A stretch of 64,000 nt of DNA from Syngnathus acus (lineage: Eukaryota > Chordata > Actinopteri > Syngnathiformes > Syngnathidae), in NCBI RefSeq assembly GCF_901709675.1, contig NC_051089.1, positions 13,071,976-13,135,975 on the forward strand, written 5' to 3'. The notes below the pieces were generated by a model. It worked only from the letters and a program-made list of their open reading frames with translations, was not told the origin of the DNA and did no database searches. Below, in pieces: positions 28,840-42,123 of this stretch (positions are counted from its first letter, which is position 1; every line of letters begins with the position of its first letter). The translations under genes and the position numbers were made by a program.

Positions 28840-31800
28840 TGTGTTACAGTACTTGGGATTCCCACTCCATATCACTGTGAACTAATGGAGCTATATTCCT
28901 GTCTAAGATGCAATCGTAATTTCATATGAATTTAGTGCACTGTAGAGAAAAAATGTGAACACTGTGTTTTTGTTGTCATGGTGACAGTATTGCTTTGACC
29001 GTTCATTATGTTGACTCAATTTTCATAGATGGTGCACGTGAAAATGCTTTTATGTTCTGATTTTCATCCAAGTGTAAGGCTCTGCTCCAGGCTGGGAATA
29101 CTGGTGTAACGAGGATTTGTCCTTGAAGATTCGCCAGGCGGAATGTCAATTTGGTGGCCAATGATACACCTTCTCATATTACATCAAAGAAATACAAATC
29201 ATTATCAATCCATGACATCCGGTTGCAATTGAAAAGGCGTAAGTCACGAATAATCTTAGTGTTCTGCATAAGCGAGAGAGGATTTTTACAAATGTATGTA
29301 TGGTAGTCCAATCTCGTACCACAGTTGTCTGCATTCACCATCACAAAGCTACCCGACGTGTGCCTGTGGCTTTCAGGCTAGTAAACAATGAAGAATGATG
29401 AGGGGGTGTGTGGATGAGACAAATGCCAGCATTTATTGTCTTCTGAAACTTCTAAGTCACCCAAACATACCTTTGTTTATTACTTACTATTTTTCCAATT
29501 ACCCACATCCCCAAGTGTAGTAATCTAACCTTGGTCCTTTCACTTGGCCGTGGGCTGCATTCTGAAACCATTTAGTCAGGGCTGCCCGTATTTGCTCATT
29601 GCATTCAATTTGGTTGCGTAAAGGCATGCATTTATAGTATTTTCTTAAAATATGCAAAAAGCAATGTTTGATTAAGGATAGTTAAAGCCTGAATTTAGTC
29701 TGTGAATAGAGTATTCATGATTTTTGCAAATCCCCCATACCTAACTAATCCCTTTCCATACACCTATGCCAACCACTGCACTGACTTGATGGGGGAAGTT
29801 GTTAGGGATATATGCTTTTTTTAGCAAACAAATAGCTCTATTCTACTCTGCTCTACTTGTGTAGTCGCACTATACAACTTGAAATAACTTATTGTTAACA
29901 AATAAATGTTTTAATTAAAAGTAACAGGTATGTAAAAACAGATGAGTTGATTTAATGATCCAAACCCACCACAAATAAGCATTTTCAAACATTGCTTCTT
30001 TCAGAGCTTATTTTTGGTCCTTGTAGTGGACCTCAATGTGAATCTCAATATGACTATTTAATGTGATTAAACCGCATGAGAAGGCTTAGAAATCACAATT
30101 GTTATTTGTACAAAACCTTATGGGCTATAAGCGTCATGATAGCAAGTCTTTTGAGCTAAATGTTGGACAAAACAAGATCAACAAATTCACATATTTTTTT
30201 AAATATACATTTCTTTCTTTTTTTGTGTGTCTATATTTCAGTTCAGCATACACAAGTGCAGATGAGAGTTGTTTTACCAGAGTTAGAATAACCATTTAGT
30301 AGAAATCGACCATTTAGTGGTTCCTCATTTATCATTGAGGAGCTGAGAAATTACAAAGAAATAGGGAATTAGACGACCAGTGATCCTCTTTTGTCTTCTA
30401 CATCTTAAGGTGATTTGTCTGAACAATAGCACATTACAGCCAGATACATCAAGCATGAAAGGTGGAAATTGGATTTCTTATCTGGCTAATTCCCAATGTG
30501 TCCTCAGTCATAAGTAGATTTTATCTGGAATTGAGACACAGGAGGTGACAAATGTAAGATGGCCTTGAAAGATTTTATAGATTAAAAACATGATTAGGAA
30601 TACTCTTAATAATTTGGGTCCTATTCGTACAAATTTCTTTCAAATGGATTTGAAACGGAATGTTTGGCTACTCCCATAGAAACGAACCCCAACTCACCTC
30701 ACGTCCCCCAGACATATGTATGTGTTTTTCCTGCCACGTTATTCATACCAAAGGTTCTGAGGTTATTTCCTAGCAATGTTACCAATCTTCACCAAGGTGT
30801 GTATAAATGTGTGATGCTTTTTGGAAATAGGGGAGCACATTTTGTACTGATGCCAGCACAAGGTCATAACTCCTTTTAGTTTATATACTGGAGTGTTTTC
30901 ATAGAATTTCAGTTTTTTTTTGTTCTTTTGAATCAACGCTTTTTCATTTTCTGGGTAACTTGGCGCATCACGCTCCAATAGCTTTAAGTGTGAGTGCCAC
31001 TGTAGTCCTAAAGTATGTCCGGCTCACTGCTCTTGTTGGCACTCGGGGTATAAATATGATTATATATCCTTTCAACACTCTAAACATCACTGTTATCACT
31101 GCGGCCTTTGACAGTTGCTGTTCACTTGACGGAGCTGCAATGGAGTATTGGAGCGGTAAAAAACTCGTAAGTCATCGTAAATGACTTTTACTGTCAGCTT
31201 CAAAAATTCAGACAATGCATTGCTCTTTATATATCTTTGCTTCAATAATCAAATTTTGAACACTTTTAAATGAGAACGGCAAGATAAATGTTACTTCCAT
31301 TCATGATTTTTCTTATTACCAACAGTGAAAAAGCTGTGTTGTGGTTGTTGCAATTTTTGGCTTGGCTCATCAACGATTACCAACCCCCCACATGATTTAA
31401 TTGGTACAGTCTGCCCTTCCTGACTTAATTATTGGTACCTGGGTATTGGAGCCCTGGCTGGGTATTGGGTATAGTAACAGAATGTCTTTTGACTACAAAG
31501 TATTTTCTAGCCACGTGGCAGGAACATTGTACACGATGGCTCGCCTTGTCGCCCAATCTACCAATTTATGTACCATTCTGTTGGCAGTTTAATAATCCAT
31601 TGCCTTGCGACAAGAGTATTGAATTACCACATTGAACTACATTTTACGTTCAATATCGTGTTTGTGCTGACTGGCGGTCCCTGATTGCCCAATAAAACCG
31701 TGTTGTTTCTCTGCTGCCCAGACTTTATATGGTCAGCTTGGGAAAAGACACAGCACTCCGTTTAGAGAAAAAAAAAACCCATTGTCTGCATTTTATACAT

Positions 31801-32000
31801 CATCAGATATACTGTTTTTTTCCCAGTTATTGAATAATACACACGCTATTTTATTTCACCTTGTGTGACCACAATTCCAAACGGGAAGGGAGAGTGTAAC
31901 TCTAATGAGGCCAATTATACCTAGCAGACCATGGAGAAATGATGCATGTCACTGATGGGTGTGAACATTCACATACATTTGGACTGTAAAAGATGGTAGT
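28840..32000. other. Intergenic, no gene seen
   Basis: AT-rich; I found no exon, RNA gene or repeat to name. Short reading frames here have no recognisable features. Confidence 0.4.
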
Positions 32001-32005
32001 ATATA

Positions 32006-32329
32006 CAGGGTCCGGCAAAATTATCTGACACATTTGTAGGTTTAATAAAATGCAAATAAATTAAAGAAACAAAAAAGTTTAGTTTTATTTTTGAAAACTA
32101 ACTTCAGAGCTAGTGGACCAGCATTGAAACGAAAACCAACCGGCCGACCTTGCACCGCCAGAACTCCAGAAAATGTGACAGCGGTAAGACCAAAAATGAA
32201 AATGAAACGAAACAAAACAAAATAGCATTATATGTACTTTTCGAAAATAAAAACAAACTTTTATGTTTCTTTAATTTATTTGCATTTTATTAAACCTACA
32301 AATGTGTCAGACCATTTTGCCGGACCCTG
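32006..32329. mobile_element. MITE with about 98-bp terminal inverted repeats
   Basis: Ends CAGGGTCCGGCAAAAT and ATTTTGCCGGACCCTG. The first 75 bp of each arm differ at only three positions (arm includes ACACATTTGTAGGTTTAATA), and pairing continues for about 25 more bases. The 120-bp centre contains AACCAACCGGCCGACCTTGC. Flanks are TATA and GATA; no clear target duplication. No coding capacity. Confidence 0.88.
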
Positions 32330-32370
32330 GATAAGGAGGGGGAGAGGGAGGGAGCGAGAGTGCCAGGGTA

Positions 32371-32411
32371 TTTATCCTCTGACCTCAAAAGCATTGAGGT
32401 CAGAGGATAAA
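32371..32411. repeat. Perfect 18-bp inverted repeat with 5-base loop
   Basis: TTTATCCTCTGACCTCAA, loop AAGCA, then TTGAGGTCAGAGGATAAA. It lies 41 bp beyond the MITE at 32006-32329, after a GA-rich tract. Confidence 0.9.
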
Positions 32412-32419
32412 GATTTCTA

Positions 32420-34672
32420 CACCATTAGTTTTCCTCCCTTAATAACAGTAACTACCACCTCCAATGGCATATTTTTCCTCCCTGGTATGTTTTTTTTTTC
32501 TGTACAGAAAATGGTCAGTTTGAAATGTCACACATTTTGCTGAGGTCATTTTGACCCTTTTAGGCACCCCATCGGGCCCATTATTCCAGGAACTCACAAC
32601 CTCACTGCATCACCTCCTTGCCGATGTTCCATCCATCTGGACAATCTGAAGTACCATAAAATGGCATTCATCAGTGAATTAAAGCATTTGAAACATAATT
32701 ATAATGTAATGTATTTCTGAACCTATTGCAAACCTTTCATCGTGTGAGATTGGGTAGGAGTGGACAAAATACGCATGATTAAATATGCATGACTAAAAGA
32801 TTTCAGAGGATCTTGCAATGTGAGGTTTAGGGCACTCCAGAGACACCAGCTACTTCGAACTCCTGCTTTTTGCTTAAAAGTGTTTTTTTTTTAACAGCTG
32901 CTCTCTTAATAAGATACATTTGCCTAACAGAAACTTTCCAACCTATGCCTTTATCGAAACAAACGTGTTTGTCCTCTGAAGTGTACAGTACATGGATGTT
33001 TTTTTAGATGTTCAGTGTTTTCATTCCTTTTGCACGTCACTGGACATTTCTGTAGTTTTAATTAATTCAACGTATGCAGAAACATCCCCATTTTTTTTCC
33101 TTTTGTTTAACATGAGTCATACCCTTACTGTTGTATGGAAACCTGGATAACATTTGTCACTCCTCAATTTTGATTATTCAACCCTTTGGGAACCATTTTT
33201 CATTTATAATGATAATCTGTTTTCTTTAGGGGGGGGCTCAAAAATCATGACTTTGAAGATGCAAGGATCCCTCTCGATGTGTATCTACTGTGTACTCTGT
33301 AATAACTTGAAACACAGTGTACTGCAAAGGAAAAACACATTTTATACATTTTTTCATGTTATGTGTAGTTTTCTCAATGTTTTTGCATTTCAAAATAATT
33401 GCAACTGTAAGGATTCAAGATTTACTCACTTTTTGAAAAACACAGCTATTATTTCCAATATAACTATATTACAAAATTATAATTCTTTCAAATGGGTTAT
33501 ATATATATTTTACTACTCAATTGCGGCATTTTGAACAACTCTTACATACTCAATAAACAATATACTTGCTTTTTCTTTTGAAAAGGGTACAGCAAATGTA
33601 TTTCTTGAATACATAATTTTCTCTTGAAGTTATATATTTTGCTTAAATCCCATCCATGAAAAGCAATGCAAATAAGAAAAAAATATTTAGGGGGGGGACA
33701 AAAAACATTCAACATTCAGAACATGTCAAAATATCTATTTTTTGTTGTCAGAAAAGATCACATAATAACCTTTTGTTCTTTTTAGTGTGTTAACATGCAC
33801 ACTTTTTATTATAGCGTAATGTAACCAGATTAAGAAAAATGACAATTGTATGTCTCCCTATCTCCCTTTACCATGAAGAGAGACTAAATGTCACACCTAT
33901 CAATATTGAGTAACAGTCAAACATTTAGCTTGTCTCCAGATTTATCTTCAGTTACCTGTTCAAAAGTTATTAATAAACAAAAACACTTGGTTGTTGGACG
34001 GCCAAAGCTGAGTGATACGTATGGCCCTGTCAACAAAAGTATGAAAAGATGTGTATTTCTTCAATCTGACATAAAATGACATATTTGAAATATTACATCC
34101 AATCTTTAAAATGCCATGGCCTTAAACTCAAATTAAGAATTTATAAATGCAATATACTAGCTTAATGAAATAATAAATCTATGGTGTTGCAGTCATTGCT
34201 ACTTGCCATGGGAAAGGAGGAATATTTAAGCATACAACAATGGAGTTTAGTCGGTACTTTGTGCTTTATAAATCTGAATGAGTCTTCGCTAAGTTTGTGC
34301 TAATAAAAACAGCATTCCTATATCACCAATGACATTTTATCTGGATGTAATCTGAAAGTATTCATTTCTTTAATTTGTGTGGAGACTTGTATCACTTGTG
34401 TTTCTTATTGCCAAATACCGTAATTTGCTCGGAAGCAGTCATTCAATTTAGCGGTCGGTATGTGTGCATGTTAACAGACTAGAGTCTTGCCAGTACAATG
34501 TTTACATTTATGCAATTTTTTCTCTTCAAGGCTTTTTGTAAAAAAGGAGGGAAAAGTACATATGGTCAAGATGCTTTTGCAACTGTGTAATTGCTATTAC
34601 TCAAGTACACATTTGAAGCAAAGATAGTGTGTATCGCAACTGGAGTTCATAAGTCTATGGTATTTTTATGGT
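32420..34672. other. Intergenic or lingo1 3' UTR, no further gene seen
   Basis: AT-rich sequence. The part nearest 34672 is probably lingo1 3' UTR, which is long in other vertebrates. No repeat recognised beyond short homopolymers (G runs at 33230 and 33692). Confidence 0.4.
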
Positions 34673-36520
34673 TCACATGATTTTCATATTGAATTGTACG
34701 GGTGTCTCAGGTGGACTAGCCTCCTCTGTATCTTCTTTGCGTGGCACATACTCAACCTCTATACTTGGTTTGGTGTTGTCTTTCCCGCGGCTCCAGAGAA
34801 ATAGTATTACAAGACAAAAAAGTACAACGCCAAGGAACGAGATGAACCCCATCGTGGTCGCAATGATGAGTGTCTTTACATCAAATGGAAATGGAACTGT
34901 GGTCCGGGTCACATTTGCACCTTCATCGCTGGGTTGGTTAGAAATAAAGGCAAATGTCTTGTTTGGTTGATGAGGCCAATTAGGAGAGTAGCTATGAACA
35001 AAAAGATGAGCAACTTTGGTGTCATTGCCTGCTGCATTGCTTGCAATGCACAAGTAGGTCCCGTTGTCTTGGATCTGGGCATACCGAACCTCAAGTCTGC
35101 CATCATCAGACACCGAAAGTCTTGACCCCAAAGTTTTGGTGGTGATGTATTCTTTCTTCGGAGAAAGCCACATGATGACCGGAACTGGCTCACCCTCAGC
35201 TTGGCAAGTAAAACTGACCGTAGTTCCTTCATCCACATGACTCTCTTGAATCTTGTTATCCACAATCTTAGATTTCTGGCAGATGAAATAATCAGAAGGT
35301 AGAATATCTGGGAAGTCCTTAAACTCCCTTCCCTGCACCACACCAGGTGACGCACAGATGGGCTGCTGTCTATTAAAGTTTAACCTCCACCGCCGGCGGA
35401 AAACCCAGAGCAAGCGACAGTCGCAGGCCAAAGGGTTGTCATGCAAAGCCAGGGTTTCCAAATTACCCACTGAGTGGAAGACGGATTCCTCCAAGGTGCT
35501 TAATCTATTACTAGAAACATTAAGAATGTGCAGATGATTTAGTCCTCTAAAAGAGTAAGGTTCAATGACAATTAATCTGCCACCGGCTAAATGAAAAGCC
35601 TGGAGCTTTTGTAGATTGTGAAGTTGGTTCCCTTCAACAGTAACAATGGGATTGAAAGACAGGTTTAGAAAGCGTAAATATCTCAAGTGACTGATAGCTT
35701 GGTAAGGGATGGCAGTAAGATTACAATTTGTGATTGCCAAAGATGTTAGGTTGATTCCAAACAAGCATTTCGGGGTCATGGTATCCAGGGAAGGCATCTG
35801 TGATATTTCTAGTACCCGCAGTCTATACAGCCGCTTAAACGAGTAATCTCTAATGGCAGTGACGTTCAGATACCGTAATCGAAGTGACAGCAGGTTGTGC
35901 AGATGGCTCAGGGCATCAGTGGGCACCGAGGACAGCTTGTAACCCTCAATGTTGAGGGTTTCAAGATTGCTGAGGCCATGAAACGATCGTGGTGAGATAA
36001 AAACGAGGTCATTGTCACCCACTTCCAGAACCCTCAAGTTGTAGAGCTCCTGAAACATGTAGTCCAGCAGAATGACAATTTTGTTCTCACTAATATCCAG
36101 CTGGGTTAGGTTGCTAAGGCCTGTGAACACACCAAGCTGAATGAGCTTCAGCTGGTTGTTTCGCAACCCGAGATTCCGTAGATTCATGAGGTTGCTAAAA
36201 GCTCCAGGGTCGATGGACGAAATAATGTTTTCATTCAGTTGGAGCTCCTCCAGTTGGGGGTAGTTGATGAATTCCTCTGGCCCCAGAAGTTTTAGCCGAT
36301 TCTTGCTCAGGTCTAGGAGCTTTGTTTCAGTGGGGATGCCTTCGGGGAAAGTAGCCAATCGTCTTCGATGGCATACGACCGATCGCTCTTGGGCATTGCA
36401 GTCACATCGGGAAGGGCAGCCCGTGGTTGAACCAGACAGGACGGTTCCCAGCATCAGGACTAGGATGGGCTGCCAGCACGCCACCAAGTAGCTGTGCCCC
36501 CCTGCCTCAGCAGAGACCAT
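34673..36520 (-). CDS. lingo1: LINGO1-type leucine-rich repeat and Ig domain transmembrane protein
   Basis: Single-exon ORF of 615 residues, intact. Signal peptide 1-34 (hydrophobic core [15 protein letters not shown]); LRRNT cap with Cys 35, 39, 41, 50; about a dozen leucine-rich repeats 64-360; LRRCT cap 363-414 with [21 protein letters not shown]-set Ig domain 418-508 with Cys 439 and 491; membrane span 551-576 ([20 protein letters not shown]); short tail with EYVPRK at 590-595 and final FNMKIM. About ten N-glycosylation sequons. The pre-membrane [20 protein letters not shown] block and ACWQPIL start identify LINGO1 rather than LINGO2-4. In mammals this is a neuronal surface protein, part of the Nogo receptor complex, limiting axon growth and myelination. 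A splice acceptor (CTCCATAG) 13 bases before the ATG suggests upstream 5' UTR exons. Teleost a/b copy not assigned. Confidence 0.96.
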   Translation of the reverse strand: MVSAEAGGHSYLVACWQPILVLMLGTVLSGSTTGCPSRCDCNAQERSVVCHRRRLATFPEGIPTETKLLDLSKNRLKLLGPEEFINYPQLEELQLNENIISSIDPGAFSNLMNLRNLGLRNNQLKLIQLGVFTGLSNLTQLDISENKIVILLDYMFQELYNLRVLEVGDNDLVFISPRSFHGLSNLETLNIEGYKLSSVPTDALSHLHNLLSLRLRYLNVTAIRDYSFKRLYRLRVLEISQMPSLDTMTPKCLFGINLTSLAITNCNLTAIPYQAISHLRYLRFLNLSFNPIVTVEGNQLHNLQKLQAFHLAGGRLIVIEPYSFRGLNHLHILNVSSNRLSTLEESVFHSVGNLETLALHDNPLACDCRLLWVFRRRWRLNFNRQQPICASPGVVQGREFKDFPDILPSDYFICQKSKIVDNKIQESHVDEGTTVSFTCQAEGEPVPVIMWLSPKKEYITTKTLGSRLSVSDDGRLEVRYAQIQDNGTYLCIASNAAGNDTKVAHLFVHSYSPNWPHQPNKTFAFISNQPSDEGANVTRTTVPFPFDVKTLIIATTMGFISFLGVVLFCLVILFLWSRGKDNTKPSIEVEYVPRKEDTEEASPPETPVQFNMKIM

Positions 36521-36533
36521 CCTATTGTGAACC

Positions 36534-39500
36534 TATGGAGGTATAGCAAAAGAGAGTTGAGTGGTGGAAGTGAAATATACCCAGAATAAATATTGCACAT
36601 GCCTTGAGTCACATGCATTATACATGCGTACTAGGATTGCCAATATGGAATATTTTTAGAATCGATTATTCTATTGATTACTCCACTCATTATTCAAATC
36701 GTAATTTTATTTGTATCAAACTGATTAGCAGTGTTAAAATTACATGTTGACTATTCTTTTAATTTTGATCCTTTGTGTATTTTGACAAAAGCATGTCGGA
36801 GGCATTTTATTACGCCACCTAGGAACTGCTTTGAAAAGGATTCTGAACAGGGAGGAATATAATGTTCTATTCTATAATATATAGTTCTGCCAGCAGCTAA
36901 AATAATGAGTACAGTGGATTAAGAATTTCATTTTCACTGAGAGGTATCTCAGTTCGCTTCACAAGAGCTACTTCATGCTCAGTCTGTTTTTTTAGTCGCT
37001 GTTACATCTGTGCGGCACACTATTTCAAGGCATCACATTAGGAATAGAAAAGCACTTGGTGAAGCAAATTGTATCTGGAAAATGAAACAAGTTAAATTGA
37101 TATTTTTATACCAAAAATGATCATTGTGCAAGAGACATAGGGCCTGCCATTTGCTCAACCTGCCTTTGACTTTTGGATTTGTATATGCACGACATTAACA
37201 TTTAGTGTGTATGGGACACTGTTTAAAGAATGAAAAAATACAGCCAAACCCGTTTTTAAAATGCCAGTTTAACATCGCTTTTAAATTAACTGACAAAAGG
37301 TAATAGCAACAAAAAGCCATCATTTCACTAAACACAGTGAGCTCCAATTTAAACAAATAAGGCCTTAGATAATTAGAAATAATAGCACTGAGCCAATGCA
37401 GTCAGTGACATGTTTATCTCATTGACACGTTATAATTTTTCTGTGTCAAGACCAAAATATGAATGCGTATGACAATCCCTCCTGCCTTTGCTAATCTAAA
37501 GCAAATGAATGCAAATGCTGTGGTGATTTTCTTACCAGTGCACATGCATGATTTATGATGCAGACTGTCGTAAGGAAGGAAGAGCTATCTGTGTAATCTG
37601 GCCTTACAGCACATACCTCACAATAACAGCATTTTGTTTTGACCTTGAGCCACACCTCAGAAAAAGGCAATCGACAAATAAACCCTCACAAATATGACTG
37701 AGTTCTTCATAAACCTATATTTTTTTCTACTTGGTGAGAGAGAAAATCAATGTTTGTTGTCATTATTTGCCTCAATATATTCGTATTTATTTTCTCTTCC
37801 TTTGAAATGGGTGTACAGGGAAGAACAATAGCAGAACCTTTTCATGCTGTGACTGTTTGCATTAGTTTCTGTCATTGGCTTCTTAGTTCACATCTACTGT
37901 ACAATCACATTGCCAAAAATCTGGCCTTTTCTCTCAATGCTCCAAGATTTTTGCAAACTTTGCAATGTATTGTAAACCAGTATAAAGCCAGCATTACAGT
38001 ACTTATGTTTTCAGGAATGTTGCTGACTATTTACTGTGATATGTTTCACTGCAGTTTTGTGTTTAACTAATACTTAAAAAAACAAAAAAACATAGTTTGA
38101 CCCGCATATCAAGAAAATAAAATTAAATATCAGATAGGAGAATACGTAATATCTATATTTGTAATTGTATTGTATCATCGCTTATTCTCACCCCAAATCC
38201 TCCTTTTCTGCAACTGTAACTCGTATCAGCAGAGCACTTGGACTGAATGTCATGATTATTCACCACATCCATGTTAACAAAGCTAGATGCGAAATCAAAG
38301 AAATCTTCTGATGTTTAATTACTGCTACTCAACTCAAATAAGTGACTGTTGTCCAGCCCAAGTGTGACCCATCCTTACTACAGTTTAGAGCCTCAAACCT
38401 CCACAAATTGAATTCAATTTTAATAGCTCTTGCACCAAAATACGTTCATGTTAATGCTTGGCCTTTTTAGGGTAGCCCTAGACTGGTCACTCAAATTCAC
38501 TGTCATGGAAAAATTAACGTCTTCAGTGAGCCCATTCCCGACTTACTTAAGCTTTATATGTGCAAAATGGATTGCTCATGCAAAAATTTCAAGCTGCTCT
38601 ACTTAACCAGGAGCACCCATGATTGTGTCTGCCAAATAAATTTCTAAACTGCCATGCAGTTCATTTAGCAAATTCTAGGGGGTACATGCAAAGAGATTCA
38701 TTTAGCCTGCGTAAGATGTTTTATCAAATGTGAGATTAATTTTAAATACCATTGGCCCAACTTTTGTTCAATCTCGCACATGGTGGGAGTTTTCTTTGTT
38801 ATTTTAGGGAGACAAGGTGCGCTGTTGTTGGAGGGAACCGAGATGGTTTGTTTGCTCCCGACTCCCCTTATTTCCTTTAAATTCAGCCCAAGAGAGAAAG
38901 CAGGGTCTACATGGTGGAAGCACTTGCTGGAGTCTATCCACAAAACTGACGCTTCAAAAGTACATTCAAAAGGAACTGGAAGAAAATCTTCACTTACAGT
39001 TGGCCATTGTGGTGTAGCCATTTCTAATCATCCACAACGTGGTCTGCCAAATTCGCAAACATTGTAAACCAGACTTGCCTCAGCATGAAATAGAAGATGT
39101 GCCGATTTTTACACTGGGTGCATGTGCGAATGTGTGACTTGGCCCTACGTCTGAAAAGCAAATGCAAATGTCACTGTTGTGTGTAACCATGATGAGGGAG
39201 TGCAGGCAAAATGAGAAGTGACAGGGAGAATGGAAGGGTGTGATATAACATATTTACCGCAGGTTATTAGGATGTCTGCACATGGTAAATTGTGAAACCA
39301 AATGCATATAAAAACACAACACACTTCTTTTAAAAGTGCTCAATAATGGAGGTTTTTTTCAGGATGCGGATAATTGTTCATATCTTTTAACCAAATCCAA
39401 TAAAATTCTGACTACGATTTTCCTTCACTGTGGACAACCAAAGAGTGGATTGCTCCATGCCAGAAGCTTTTGTGCTGCCCATGGTTGAATATGGTGGAGG

Positions 39501-39640
39501 TCAGTGAGCTAGATGGGCTTCAACCTGACTGAAATAAGAGATTGAAACCTGTACATGCAGCTGTAAACACTTCACAGTTATAATCAACAATATTTTCACT
39601 TTTACAATGCAAAGTTTTATTTGCCATACAATACAGTACT
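36534..39640. other. Spacer, probably lingo1 5' intron; no gene seen
   Basis: Begins at the presumed acceptor upstream of the lingo1 coding exon. No convincing exon or named repeat apart from an AATCGATTATTCTATTGATTA block near 36660, which may be repeat-derived. Confidence 0.4.
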
Positions 39641-39830
39641 ACTAGGCAGGATGGTGGGCGAGTAAGCTTCTCTCCCTTTCATTTGGAACTGGGTTTGTGT
39701 CTCAGCCTGGGCCTTTCATCCATCGTTAATCCTACATTGCATGTAAACAACATGCATGTCAAAATCAATCAAAGACTCTAAATTGTCCATTTTTGTATGG
39801 ATGGTTGTTTGTAGTATATGTATGTTCATA
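39640..39830 (+). repeat. Diverged SINE-like copy
   Basis: Fragments in family order: ATGGTGGGCGAGTAAGC, ACATGCATGTCAAAATCAAT, GACTCTAAATTGTCCATTTT, ATGGTTGTTTGT. Confidence 0.45.
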
Positions 39831-39835
39831 TCTTC

Positions 39836-40029
39836 ACTACCGTTCAAAAATTTGGAGTCACTTAGAAATGTCCTTATTTTTCAAATAAAATCACAACTTT
39901 TTTTTCAATGAGGATAACATTAAACTAATCAGGAATACACTTTATACATTGATAATGTGGTGAATGACTATTGTAGCAGCAAACGTCTCCTTTTTTAATG
40001 CGACAGCTACATGCGTGTATAAAGGACCA
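39836..40029 (+). mobile_element. Tc1-like transposon end, second copy
   Basis: ACTACCGTTCAAAAATTTGG AGTCACTTAGAAATGTCCTT and later TAATGTGGTGAATGACTATT, CGACAGCTACATGCGTGTAT. Co-linear with 781-990. It stops abruptly where LINE sequence begins. Confidence 0.65.
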
Positions 40030-40038
40030 TACATTACA

Positions 40039-40290
40039 TTACGTATCAATCATTGTCTGAAACGCCAGACTAAGTGGCTCTGACAGTAAATTTATGTGGA
40101 TATTGAAATCCCCCATAATTAGTATATTATCCGGATTTGTTACTAGGTCAGCCACGAATTCTGAAAATTCATTCAGAAAACCAGAGTAAGCCCCAGGTGG
40201 ACGGTAAACAACAGCAAGATAAAACGACGGCAAAGCTGTGGATCGGACAACGAGAACTTCAAAAGTTTAAATCCATTAATCGAACGAGGC
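40039..40290 (-). mobile_element. LINE endonuclease-domain fragment (L2/Rex-like)
   Basis: The minus strand reads TFEVLVVRSTALPSFYLAVV YRPPGAYSGFLNEFSEFVAD then NPDNILIMGDFNIHINL. YRPP and GDFNIH are the signature motifs of the APE-type endonuclease of L2/CR1/Rex non-LTR retrotransposons. One open frame of about 84 codons without its catalytic N terminus; a dead fragment. Confidence 0.85.
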
Positions 40291-41009
40291 CTAAATCTAA
40301 GATCGGAATTGGAGATAAGGGCTACACCCTTATCTTAGTTCAGCATCAAATAGTTTGAAATTAACAGATGCGTCACAAAATGTTCATATACTTTAAAGCT
40401 TGGTCTATGTTGTAGAGCAGTCCTCTCTCAGCTCTATTTTTAGTTCATTGCCAAAGCATGTACAGTAATTCTTTTGTAAGTTATTACTCAGATAACCTTA
40501 CTCACCTTTACAGAAAGCACAAGGACATAGTGGTTGCCCTTTGATTTATTTGTCTTATGAAGAGAATGTACAAAATAGTGGATTTTGAGAGACATTACTG
40601 TACATCAGATTTGGTGTTAAGAATCGTGGTATCAAGAGTCCAGCTGTAATTACTTGTTGGCCCAGTCTAGATTTGGGAATATGGAAATGCAAAACAGTAA
40701 TTATTAATCATTCCACTGATGGAAACTAGGGCAGTAGTGCCAGACATTCAGAATCACAGTATGTAACAACCACACGTGTGGATGTAGACAGAAAATAACA
40801 GGAAATGTGGCAGGTCAGTGCACATGTGCAATATTCAAATAAATCTTAATATGGCACATAGTGAAACCTTTCCTTGTACTGACCTTTAACATTCATATAT
40901 TGTGAATAGAAGGATGGCACAGAGCAGCGGCAGTAGTTTGATTTTCATTCATTATTACTTTCATTAAATACACATTTGAGTAGCCTGTGGCAATTTCCCT
41001 TCATGGTCA

Positions 41010-41345
41010 CCTCACCATTTCAACACAGCCCACACAGCGGGCTCTGTTTTGGTCGATAGCACATATTAGGCGTAAAAACCGACACATCTTCATTTTCACG
41101 CCGGGGGAAGTCTATTTTACCAAGATTTGGCATTTGGCAGGTTGTGCTTGCACTGTACGTTCTGGCAGACTAAAGACATTTTCCTGGCGGTCCTGACAAT
41201 TTGGTGATGGAAAGTAGACTCCACTTTATCCCTGCGCAGCTCTGAGTTGTGACACAGGTACTGTAAAATAAGTTTGGTGAATTTGATTGAGGCGGAGGAT
41301 GCAGCAGTCATAAAGATTCTGTGCTCTACTGGCATGTGAATTTAA
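41010..41345 (+). repeat. Unassigned dispersed repeat, copy 2
   Basis: Shares GGCGTAAAAACCGACACATC, GGGGGAAGT, TCTGGCAGAC, CTGACAATTTGGTGATGGAA and AGTAGACTCCACTT with 27840-28110; GGACTCCACTTTAGCGTT at 21478 may be another trace. Confidence 0.6.
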
Positions 41346-42111
41346 AGGGAATGAGCCTAGCCACTTTAATTACCAAAAAACATGTGTTCACTCCCACAAC
41401 AGCGCAAACCTCCGTCTGCAAAAAATACTAGAAAGAAAACTTTGAGCTCATCTTGCACTGGGCACCAAAATAGGGCCTAGTGTGCCTTGCAGTCACTTCT
41501 TCAGACACGTTCTCCTTTCAGGATGTCTAAAGGTAACATAATCTTAGGATGCAATCCAGGGTGTTCTCCTTTATGGAGCCAAGGGTGATATGAGGAGGCT
41601 AAGTGGGATCCTCAAAACGTATTAGGGCATAAATTAATGGGTGATTGCATTCAATAATACATGTGTTCCTAGGGGGGCTTCCATCTGCAGCATTTCTCTA
41701 TACTGGCTCTATGCCTTTCGAGTAGCAATGAATAAGATGCATACAAAGTATTCAAGAAGGATCATTCAAAGCAGTCAGAAAATTATAATAAATCTGTTTG
41801 TGCAACTTAGGTGTAGGCGATTCTGCAACTCCAACTTATTTGAAAAATAATTTAAAATGCATGGAAATGTAACTTATCTCTATTTGTAGTTTTCACAAAT
41901 GGCCCCGGAGAATCTGAATAACTGCTATCTATAATTATATATATATTTTTGATCCTACTAAAAGAAACCAAACTATTGTTCAGAGTCTTCTGGACTGCAT
42001 TAGACTGCATTAGCGTTGAACAAGCAAAAGAAGACAAACAAGTTAAAGAAAACACACACACGCACACACAATTGTTGCGTTTGGTTTTGTTTGTCTTGGA
42101 AATTTTCTTTT

Positions 42112-42123
42112 TCCCCCCCCCCC
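42112..42123. repeat. Poly-C tract
   Basis: About ten consecutive C next to a CACACACGCACACACA tract at 42050-42070. Confidence 0.8.

Noticed and set aside
30900-31200. Possible exon in intergenic DNA (74-codon plus-strand frame)
   Set aside because: No splice sites in phase, no recognisable protein features.
33154-33534. A 126-codon plus-strand frame between the MITE and lingo1
   Set aside because: AT-rich translation without domain features and no splice or promoter context.
34909-35355. A 148-codon frame on the minus strand overlapping lingo1
   Set aside because: It is the lingo1 sequence read in another frame.
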